A stretch of DNA of 10,895 nucleotides. Source: Bacillota bacterium (GTDB lineage: Bacteria; Bacillota; Clostridia; Christensenellales; Aristaeellaceae). The notes under the pieces are model-generated. The model ran no database searches, had not been told where the DNA came from, and worked only from the letters and a program-made list of their open reading frames with translations. The DNA lies in assembly GCA_023458835.1 (NCBI GenBank), contig JAEWWY010000138.1:1-10895 (forward strand), in the 5' to 3' direction. Below are positions 5,698 to 10,895 of this stretch, in pieces (the first letter of the stretch is position 1; every line of letters starts with the position of its first letter). The translations under genes were made by a program, and so were the position numbers.

Positions 5698-5970
5698 ATG
5701 CGACTGGATAAGTATTTGAAGGTATCCCGCATCATCAAAAGGCGGACGGTGGCCAATGATGCCTGCTCCGGGGGCCGCGTGTCCCTGAACGGCAAAACGG
5801 CCAAGCCCGGCGCCGAGGTGAAGGCGGGGGATCTGCTGGAGATCCGTTTTGGCGACAGATATGGCAGGTATGAGATCGTGTCCGTGCTGGAGCACGTGCG
5901 CAAGGAAGGTGCCGCGGAAATGTACAAGGTGCTTCACGAGGATGAAGCGGTCAACCGGGAGCGCAGTTGA
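5698..5970 (+). CDS. rqcP: S4-domain RNA-binding protein RqcP (YabO)
   Basis: This 90-residue protein is a single S4 RNA-binding domain: MRLDKYLKVSRIIKRRTVAND at the start, then GGRVSLNGKTAKPGAEVKAGD, which is the usual S4 helix-turn and beta hairpin. In Bacillus subtilis RqcP (YabO, 86 residues) works with RqcH on the 50S subunit to add C-terminal alanine tails to stalled nascent chains in ribosome-associated quality control. The assignment rests on domain, length and position downstream of mazG (yabN). The ATG at 5698 has AAAAGAGG 6 nt before it. Its stop TGA overlaps the ispDF start (TGATG), so the two are co-translated. In Bacillus and many Clostridia yabP and yabQ follow; they are absent here. 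Confidence 0.92.
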   Translation: MRLDKYLKVSRIIKRRTVANDACSGGRVSLNGKTAKPGAEVKAGDLLEIRFGDRYGRYEIVSVLEHVRKEGAAEMYKVLHEDEAVNRERS

Positions 5971-7157
5971 TGAATAGGGATGATGTGCGGACCGAAGTGA
6001 TATTGCTGGCGGCAGGCTCAGGAAAACGGATGCAGGCAGGGGAGAACAAGGTATTCCTGCCCCTTTGCGGCATGCCTGCATTGTGCCGCAGCGTGCGGGC
6101 ATTTCAGGGCCTGTGCGACGCGCTGGTGCTTGTGGTGAAGCCTGATGAGGAACAAAAGGCAAGGGAACTGCTTCATGCTCATGGGCTGATGGGAGCCGTA
6201 TCCGCCATTGCGTACGGCGGGCCGGAAAGGCAGGATTCCGTAAGGAACGGCCTGGCGCTATTGCCCAAGGAGGAATCCATCGTGCTCATCCATGACGGCG
6301 CCCGGCCCCTAATTGCCAAGGAGGTCATCGAGCGGGCCATAGCCTCCGTGAAGGAGCATGGCACAGGCGTGGCCTCCGTTCCCGTAAAGGATACCATCAA
6401 GCAGGTGGATGGGGAAAACAAGGCCGTATCCACCCCTGACCGGGCACGGCTCCGGGCGGTGCAGACGCCCCAGGGGTTTATGAAAAGCATATTGCTTGCG
6501 GCGCACCATCAGGCGGAAGAAAAAGGGATTTTGGCCACCGATGACGCGGCCCTGGTGGAAGCGCTGGGCATTCCCGTACAGCTTACGGAGGGGAGCCTGG
6601 ATAATATGAAAATCACTACCCCCGAGGATGTGCTTATGGCGGAAGCGGCGCTTAACAAACGGGAGGGGCAGCATCCTCCTTCCATACGCATCGGCCAGGG
6701 GTATGATGTGCATCAATTGACCCGGGGCCGGAAGCTGATTCTGTGCGGTGTGGAAATCCCCCATGAAACAGGCCTGCTGGGCCATAGCGACGCCGATGTG
6801 GCGCTGCACGCGCTGACGGATGCGCTGCTGGGCGCGCTGGCCCTGGGCGACATTGGAAAGCATTTTCCCGACAGCGATCCTGCCTACAAGGGCATTTCCT
6901 CTCTGCTGCTGTTAAAGCATGTGGTCAGCCTTGTAAAAAAGCATGGCTTCACCGTGGGCAACGCGGATGTGACCATCGTGGCCCAGCGGCCCAAGCTGGC
7001 CCCCTATATCGCGGCCATGCGGGAAAGCGCCGCAGAGGCGCTTCAAACGCCCCAGGACCGCGTGAACATCAAGGCCACCACCACAGAGCATCTGGGCTTT
7101 GAGGGCGAGGAGAAGGGCATCAGCGCCCATGCCGTGTGCCTTTTGATGCGCGATTAG
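5970..7157 (+). CDS. ispDF: Bifunctional IspD/IspF enzyme of the MEP isoprenoid pathway
   Basis: The 395-residue protein fuses two enzymes. IspD (about 7-230) makes CDP-methylerythritol from MEP and CTP. It has LLAAGSGKRM at 12-21, LIHDGARP at 106-113, PVKDTIKQV at 138-146 and TPQGF at 166-170. IspF (about 238-395) makes the cyclodiphosphate MEcPP. It has IGQGYDVH at 241-248 (Asp246 and His248 as metal ligands), GHSDADV at 271-277, GDIGKHFPDSD at 293-303 and KATTTEHLGFEG at 368-379. All catalytic motifs look intact. IspE, which works between the two reactions, is not in this window. The ATG at 5970 overlaps the rqcP stop; CGGGAG within the rqcP end serves as ribosome binding site. A TTG three bases earlier is possible but less likely. 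The enzyme is cytosolic and feeds undecaprenyl phosphate and quinone synthesis. Confidence 0.96.
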   Translation: MNRDDVRTEVILLAAGSGKRMQAGENKVFLPLCGMPALCRSVRAFQGLCDALVLVVKPDEEQKARELLHAHGLMGAVSAIAYGGPERQDSVRNGLALLPKEESIVLIHDGARPLIAKEVIERAIASVKEHGTGVASVPVKDTIKQVDGENKAVSTPDRARLRAVQTPQGFMKSILLAAHHQAEEKGILATDDAALVEALGIPVQLTEGSLDNMKITTPEDVLMAEAALNKREGQHPPSIRIGQGYDVHQLTRGRKLILCGVEIPHETGLLGHSDADVALHALTDALLGALALGDIGKHFPDSDPAYKGISSLLLLKHVVSLVKKHGFTVGNADVTIVAQRPKLAPYIAAMRESAAEALQTPQDRVNIKATTTEHLGFEGEEKGISAHAVCLLMRD

Positions 7158-7505
7158 GCTGCGTGCACGCTTCAAGCGTATGGCGGCATCTGTATCTGTG
7201 CTGTGCCCTGCAGCGCCTTTATGGACCGGTACAGGCAGGCAATTGGCATGCGGTCAATAAACAAACTGCGCCGCAGAGGGCTGCCGCATTTGTTGCATAA
7301 TCATATAATCATTCATAGAGACGGCATCCGAAGGTTTCCAAAGGGCGACCGGAAAGCCCTTTGGTTGCATCCGCAGATGCGAAATCCTTCTTGTCAAATA
7401 ACAATATGCAAAATTTGCGCTTATTGCGACAGCCCCGCCAGGATCCGGATCCCGGCAGGCTGCAGGATGGCATACCCGCCCGATGCACCTCTTTCCATCC
7501 ATGAT
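7158..7505. other. Intergenic region between convergent ispDF and rny, no gene seen
   Basis: About 350 bases without a convincing gene: open frames here lack ribosome binding sites and protein-like sequence. It holds a terminator-like hairpin (7338-7364), a small GCATC/GATGC hairpin (7367-7380), a short direct repeat GCATCCG around it, and a GGATCCGGATCC motif near 7441. TATAAT at 7304-7309 has no matching -35. Confidence 0.6.
7338..7364 (+). terminator. Possible terminator of ispDF
   Basis: CCAAAGGGC pairs with GCCCTTTGG over 9 bp with loop GACCGGAAA, followed by only TTGCAT. It lies 180 nt after the ispDF stop. The poor T tract makes it a weak terminator; the hairpin at 7506-7543 may be the main stop. 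Confidence 0.4.
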
Positions 7506-7543
7506 AACAAACGCCGGAGAGCTTTGGCTCTCCGGCGTTTGTT
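7506..7543. terminator. Bidirectional Rho-independent terminator between ispDF and rny
   Basis: AACAAACGCCGGAGAGC (7506-7522) pairs perfectly over 17 bp with 7527-7543 around the loop TTTG. The AACAAA/TTTGTT ends give a U-rich tail after the GC stem on both strands. It starts 15 nt after the rny stop codon and therefore serves rny on the minus strand, and can also stop transcripts from ispDF. Confidence 0.85.
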
Positions 7544-7558
7544 GATTCAACCTATGTA

Positions 7559-9100
7559 TTACTTGGCAAACTCCGTGCTCCTGGTCTCCCGGATCACGTT
7601 CACCCGGATCTGGCCCGGGTATTCCAGTTCCTTCTCGATGCGCTTTGCAATTTCCTTGGCCAGCACCTTGGTGCCTTCGTCGGTAACATCATCAGGCTTG
7701 ACCATGATGCGCACCTCGCGGCCGGACTGAATGGCAAAGCACTTTTCCACGCCGGTGAAGGAATTGGCGATCTCCTCCAGCTTCTCCAGGCGCTTGATGT
7801 AGTTCTCCAGGGATTCGCGGCGGGCGCCGGGCCGTGCGGCGGAAATGGCATCTGCGGCCTGCACCAGCACAGCTTCTATGGTTTGAGGTTCCACATCGTT
7901 ATGATGGGCCAGGATGGCGTGAATGACATCGGCGCTTTCCCGGTACTTGCGGGCCAGCTCGCCGCCCAGGGATACGTGGGTGCCCTCCTGCTCGTGGTCA
8001 ACGGCTTTGCCGATGTCGTGCAAAAGTCCCGCGCGCTTGGCAAGCGTTATATCCGCGCCCAGCTCCGCGGCCATGAGGCCTGCCAGGTGGGACACTTCAA
8101 TGGAGTGCTTCAAAACGTTCTGGCCGTAGCTGGTGCGGTACTTTAACCGGCCCAGCAGCTTGATCAGCTCATGGTGTATGCCGTGCTGGTTGGTTTCAAA
8201 CACGGCCTGCTCCCCGGCTTCCCGAATCTGGTTGTCTACTTCCTTGCGGGCCTTATCCACCATTTCCTCAATGCGGGCGGGGTGGATGCGGCCGTCCATG
8301 ATCAGCTTTTCCACGGCGATCCTGGCAACCTCCCGGCGCACGGGATCAAACGCGGACACGATGACCGCTTCCGGCGTGTCGTCGATGATCAGGTCAACGC
8401 CTGTGGCTGTTTCCAGGGCGCGGATGTTGCGGCCCTCGCGGCCGATGATGCGGCCCTTCATGTCGTCGTTGGGCAGGGTGATCACCGATACGGTGCTTTC
8501 GGCCACGTGATCGGCGGCACACTTTTGAATGGCCAGCGCAATGATGTTGCGGGCCTTTTTTTCGCCTTCTTCCTTGGCGCGGCTTTCAATATCCCGCACC
8601 ATGGCGGCGGCGTCGTGAAAAGCTTCCTTCTGAATGCGGTCGGTGAGCACCTGCCTGGCTTCATCCTGGGTCATGCCGGCGATCCGTTCCAGCTCGGTGA
8701 ACTGGCGGCCATGGTACTCCTCGGCTTCCTCCTGAAGCTTTTGAATTTGGGTCTGCTTCTTGTTCAAGCCCTCTTCCCGGGCCTCCAGGTTATCCAGTTT
8801 CTTGTCCAGTGTCTCTTCCCGCTGGATCACGCGCCTTTCGGAGCGCTGCAGCTCCGTGCGCCGGTCGCGGATCTCCTTGTCCAGTTCGGTTTTCAGTTTA
8901 AGCACTTCTTCTTTGGCTTCAAGAACAGTTTCCTTTTTCTTTTCGTCCGCCTTGCGCATGGCGTCATCCAGCAAGTTTTTGGCGTATTCTTCAGCCCGCC
9001 CGATTTTCTTTTCGGCGGCGTTCTTGCGGTAGACATAGCCGGCTCCCAAGCCGATGGCCGCGGAAATGAGTGCGGCCAGAACGATCCATACCCAGTCCAT
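7559..9100 (-). CDS. rny: Ribonuclease Y
   Basis: RNase Y is the membrane-anchored endoribonuclease that starts mRNA decay in many Firmicutes. The 513-residue product has the full family layout. An N-terminal transmembrane anchor (WVWIVLAALISAAIGLGAGYV region, about 3-23) comes first. A long charged coiled coil follows (about 28-180). A KH domain follows (about 205-270) with the GxxG loop in GRIIGREGRN at 217-226. The HD domain (about 325-425) has His332, the HD pair His361-Asp362 in LLHDIGKAVDHE, and Asp417 in AADAIS. A C-terminal domain ends the protein. The ATG at 9100 follows GAAGGAGGAG. The gene is alone on the minus strand with a terminator just after its stop and a leader of perhaps 170 nt. 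I see no frameshift or missing catalytic residue. Confidence 0.98.
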   Translation of the reverse strand: MDWVWIVLAALISAAIGLGAGYVYRKNAAEKKIGRAEEYAKNLLDDAMRKADEKKKETVLEAKEEVLKLKTELDKEIRDRRTELQRSERRVIQREETLDKKLDNLEAREEGLNKKQTQIQKLQEEAEEYHGRQFTELERIAGMTQDEARQVLTDRIQKEAFHDAAAMVRDIESRAKEEGEKKARNIIALAIQKCAADHVAESTVSVITLPNDDMKGRIIGREGRNIRALETATGVDLIIDDTPEAVIVSAFDPVRREVARIAVEKLIMDGRIHPARIEEMVDKARKEVDNQIREAGEQAVFETNQHGIHHELIKLLGRLKYRTSYGQNVLKHSIEVSHLAGLMAAELGADITLAKRAGLLHDIGKAVDHEQEGTHVSLGGELARKYRESADVIHAILAHHNDVEPQTIEAVLVQAADAISAARPGARRESLENYIKRLEKLEEIANSFTGVEKCFAIQSGREVRIMVKPDDVTDEGTKVLAKEIAKRIEKELEYPGQIRVNVIRETRSTEFAK

Positions 9101-9167
9101 TGCGATCTCCTCCTTCTTTCCGATTTTCTTCTATACGTGAGTCCAAGGCCTTCAGGGAACGACGAAA

Positions 9168-9192
9168 GCCGTACAGGAAATTCCTGCACGGC
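9168..9192 (-). other. Hairpin in the rny leader
   Basis: GCCGTGCAGGAA and TTCCTGTACGGC on the minus strand form an almost perfect 25-bp inverted repeat with one G-T wobble and a single central base. It lies about 70 nt upstream of the rny start codon. Six T residues at 9199-9204 follow on the plus strand, but no plus-strand gene precedes it. Confidence 0.55.
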
Positions 9193-9275
9193 CGGCTGTT
9201 TTTTCGCGCACCACGGGTCCATCTGTTTGCTGGTCGATTCGTACACCTGCATGCGCCGGGGGATACCCGCCCGGT

Positions 9276-9304
9276 ACAATATCCACATAAACAGGAATGC
9301 GCAA
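9276..9304 (-). promoter_or_regulatory. Candidate sigma-A promoter of rny
   Basis: On the minus strand TTGCGC (9299-9304), 17 nt, then TATTGT (9276-9281). Both boxes are partial matches (3/6 and 4/6). The -35 lies within an inverted repeat GAATGC-GCAA-GCATTC (9295-9310) that could be an operator. Transcription would begin near 9269, giving a leader of about 170 nt. Confidence 0.35.
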
Positions 9305-9814
9305 GCATTCACCATTTTGCTGCTATGCCGATATCAAGCGGAGAACGGGGCTACCCCCGTCTTTTGGGAAGATCAGGCATGGAGTATGTATACATCCCAC
9401 TCTCTGATTCCGCCATCCGCCTGCTCTTCCATACAAACCGCGCCGGAGCCAAATTGCCCCGCAACGGAGAAGAAAAGGAATGGTTGCTTTATACGAAAAA
9501 CAGCGCGGATATTTCCATGCTTAAGCTGGAAACATCCTTTCAGCCGATCATCATCATTGTAACGGCCAGCACCTCATCTGTCAAGAAAAATTGTTCCATT
9601 GCGGAAAATCCATTGCCCGGGTGAGGGCAGTTTGCATAAAGATGAAAAGAAAGACAGGAAAGTTTTGTGTTTTTCAGGCCCTGCAAAGAATCCTGTTTTT
9701 CCAAAAGAGGCAGGATTTTGCATGGGCAATCCGTTAATTGGTTGTATCCGGATGAAGGCCGGGCAAACAACGGAGGATGAACGAACCGATTAATAATTAG
9801 AAGGAGGAATTCGC

Positions 9815-10507
9815 ATGAGGGGGAAAAAGCGGCTGGCCGCGGCCCTTTTAGCCGCGGTGATCCTGTCGGTTGCCCTGCCTGCGTGGGCAGAGCAGCCGGC
9901 GGTGGAAACGGGCGAGGTAATCAGTCAGAATGTTACCCTGCGTGAAGGCCATACTTCCGGCTCCAAAACGGTCAGGAGCCTGCGCAACGGTGAAACCTTC
10001 GAGATCCTGGACCGGTGGGAAGAGTGGCTGTACATTGCGTATTTCGACGCGAAGACAGCGCAGACCGTCAACGGCTGGCTGCTCAATTACTACGTGGCTG
10101 AAAATCCCCTGCATATCACGCTGCGCAACAGCAACACGGCGGCATACGCCTATCCGGCTTCCGGCAGCAAACGTGTAGGCTCCCTTGCCAAATATACGCG
10201 GCTCACAGTGATCGCGCAATTGGACAGGTATTGGGTGGTAAGCCTGCGGGAGGCCGCGGCCGCCATCCCCAAATCCGCCCATGTGTGGCTGGATGAAGAA
10301 CTGCAGAACTGGATCTCTGTCGCGCCCATCATGGGAACGGTGACAACAAGGACGACCACCCGCACCGGCCCCGGCACCAACTGGACCGCGGCGGATACCC
10401 TGGCAACGGGCGCGGCGGTGGAGATATTGGGCACGGAAGGGGAATGGTATGTGGTCCGCTATCATGATGCCGTTGCCTATGCCAAGATGGCGGATATAGC
10501 CTACTGA
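9815..10507 (+). CDS. Secreted protein with three SH3b repeats
   Basis: The 230-residue product starts with a signal peptide: basic MRGKKR, a hydrophobic core to about residue 22, and a cleavage site after LPAWA (residue 25). Three bacterial SH3-like repeats follow, at about 34-94 (NVTLREGHTSGSKTVRSLRNGE, EWLYIAY, VNGWL), 98-170 (the most divergent, with ITLRNSNTAAYAYPASGS) and 173-230 (VTTRTTTRTGPGTNWTAADTL, GEWYVVRY). SH3b domains usually bind cell-wall peptidoglycan and often accompany a hydrolase, but no catalytic domain is present here, so a wall-binding or adaptor role is inferred. The ATG at 9815 has AAGGAGGA about 6 nt before it. It is transcribed divergently from rny and followed by hairpins. 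No gene symbol can be given. Confidence 0.88.
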   Translation: MRGKKRLAAALLAAVILSVALPAWAEQPAVETGEVISQNVTLREGHTSGSKTVRSLRNGETFEILDRWEEWLYIAYFDAKTAQTVNGWLLNYYVAENPLHITLRNSNTAAYAYPASGSKRVGSLAKYTRLTVIAQLDRYWVVSLREAAAAIPKSAHVWLDEELQNWISVAPIMGTVTTRTTTRTGPGTNWTAADTLATGAAVEILGTEGEWYVVRYHDAVAYAKMADIAY

Positions 10508-10516
10508 CGCTTTCCC

Positions 10517-10533
10517 CAAATGCGAAGCATTTG
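10517..10533 (+). terminator. Weak hairpin after the SH3b gene
   Basis: CAAATGC pairs with GCATTTG around GAA directly after the stop codon. A run of five T appears about 13 nt later (10547-10551), too far for a standard terminator. It may still help form the 3' end. Confidence 0.3.
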
Positions 10534-10567
10534 ACCAGCCTTGCGCTTTTTATACGTGATCCCGCAC

Positions 10568-10592
10568 ACCGGCCGGGCTATGCCCGGCCGGT
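10568..10592. terminator. GC-rich 11-bp hairpin downstream of the SH3b gene
   Basis: ACCGGCCGGGC pairs with GCCCGGCCGGT around TAT. The stem is very stable, but only TTCAG follows on the plus strand. It is the best candidate for the 3' end of the SH3b transcript. Confidence 0.45.
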
Positions 10593-10619
10593 TCAGACTG
10601 TCAACAAACCCCGGGAGGT

Positions 10620-10643
10620 ATTGGAGGGCCGAAGCCCTCCAAT
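10620..10643. repeat. 10-bp stem-loop with CGAA tetraloop
   Basis: ATTGGAGGGC pairs with GCCCTCCAAT around CGAA. No T tract follows. It is the second of three stem-loops within about 115 bases. Confidence 0.6.
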
Positions 10644-10650
10644 TACAAAT

Positions 10651-10681
10651 CGAAAATCAGCGACATGTGCGGAGATTTTCG
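10651..10681. repeat. 8-bp inverted repeat with 15-nt loop
   Basis: CGAAAATC (10651-10658) pairs with GATTTTCG (10674-10681). It follows the previous hairpin after only 7 bases. Confidence 0.45.
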
Positions 10682-10792
10682 CAGGAATGAATATGACTGC
10701 GGTCACTATGATTGACGAAAACTGGATATAATTACTACATACGGCACGAGTTCGATGAAATTTGGGCCAAGAGCTCGAGCAGGAATGTGGGA

Positions 10793-10860
10793 TGGCTCAC
10801 GCTTCGCACCGCAGATTGTTCATAAGGACGTACGGTAATTTGCAGATATAACGTGAGCCA
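10793..10860 (+). promoter_or_regulatory. Long-range inverted repeat upstream of the edge gene, possible structured leader
   Basis: TGGCTCACG (10793-10801) and CGTGAGCCA (10852-10860) are perfect 9-bp complements enclosing 50 nt, and lie 17 nt before the AAGGAG ribosome binding site of the gene that begins at the edge. A closing stem of this kind is what a cis-regulatory leader RNA would need, but I do not recognise a known riboswitch class in the enclosed bases. The rest of 10593-10886 shows no gene. Confidence 0.35.
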
Positions 10861-10891
10861 CGCCGTAAATACGACACAAGGAGTACATGGT

Positions 10892-10895
10892 ATGG
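10892..10895 (+). CDS. Start of an unseen gene at the right edge (start codon only)
   Basis: AAGGAG (10878-10883) is followed 8 nt later by ATG at 10892, with another ATG at 10887 in a different frame and too close to the ribosome binding site. Only the start codon and one more base are visible, so the product is unknown. Confidence 0.3.

Larger units (their letters stand above)
9101..9814. other. 714-bp divergent intergenic region between rny and the SH3 protein, no convincing gene
   Basis: The left part is the rny leader with a hairpin (9168-9192) and a promoter candidate (9276-9304). Further right are ACGGGG-CTAC-CCCCGT followed by CTTTTG (9345-9365), which looks like a weak plus-strand terminator with no gene before it, and AATCCTG/CAGGATT (9689-9717) followed by TTG. 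An 81-codon open frame at 9379-9624 has only a poor ribosome binding site and no recognisable domain. I could not find a good promoter for the SH3 gene. Confidence 0.6.

Noticed and set aside
7304..7309. TATAAT in the ispDF-rny gap as a promoter
   Set aside because: No -35 box at 16-18 nt and no gene downstream on that strand.
7158..7505. A tRNA or known structured RNA in the ispDF-rny gap
   Set aside because: No T-loop GTTCRANNC motif, cloverleaf or known riboswitch motif could be found by eye.
8171..9562. Open frame of 463 codons on the plus strand opposite rny
   Set aside because: It is antisense to a complete RNase Y gene, has no ribosome binding site, and its sequence follows the codon bias of the opposite strand.
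9379..9624. 81-codon open frame starting MEYVYIPLSD
   Set aside because: The ribosome binding site is poor, no domain is recognisable, and the frame is open far upstream without a start signal. It is kept only as a possibility in the gap description.
9848..10519. Open frame of 223 codons on the minus strand
   Set aside because: It is the mirror of the SH3b gene, which has a signal peptide, ribosome binding site and recognisable repeats.
10531..10731. 66-codon open frame after the SH3b gene
   Set aside because: It runs through three stem-loops, has no ribosome binding site and shows no protein family features.

Overview
The window is about 10.9 kb of GC-rich DNA that reads as the chromosome of an endospore-forming member of the Clostridia (Bacillota). 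The evidence is SpoVT, the gene order spoVT - SpoVB/YabM-like flippase - mazG(yabN) - hup - S4 RNA-binding protein, a long-form HPF, RNase Y, strong AGGAGG-type ribosome binding sites and a good match to a sigma-H promoter. I cannot name a genus. I see no insertion sequence, phage module, CRISPR array, tRNA or rRNA.

Layout. Positions 1-446 (minus) hold the N-terminal part of a metallo-beta-lactamase-fold hydrolase. Positions 585-1127 (minus) encode long-form hibernation promoting factor, with a sigma-H-type promoter at 1279-1307 and a 20-bp palindrome in its leader. From 1483 to 7157 everything runs on the plus strand: spoVT (TTG start), then a terminator whose apical loop contains the -10 box of the next promoter, then the lipid/polysaccharide flippase translationally coupled to mazG/yabN. 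Next comes hup, with its own promoter, a structured leader and its own terminator. The S4 protein RqcP/YabO follows and overlaps a fused ispDF gene. The 7158-7558 gap holds no gene, only hairpins, including a 17-bp perfect stem shared by convergent ispDF and rny. Positions 7559-9100 (minus) encode RNase Y. A 714-bp gap (9101-9814) follows with no convincing gene, then a secreted triple SH3b-repeat protein (9815-10507). The last 388 bases carry a series of hairpins and a ribosome binding site for a gene that begins at the right edge.

How the genes work together. Most encode sporulation or housekeeping functions: spore gene regulation (SpoVT), envelope lipid-linked precursor export (YabM/SpoVB family), nucleotide-pool cleaning (MazG), nucleoid structure (HU), ribosome rescue (RqcP), ribosome hibernation (HPF), isoprenoid precursor synthesis by the MEP pathway (IspDF) and mRNA decay (RNase Y). 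I did not find a new defence or mobile system. The most interesting signals are regulatory: the sigma-H promoter of hpf, the terminator-promoter interlock at 2063-2113, the promoter/terminator cassette around hup inside an otherwise collinear cluster, the absence of yabP-yabQ-divIC after rqcP, and the unexplained structured right flank.
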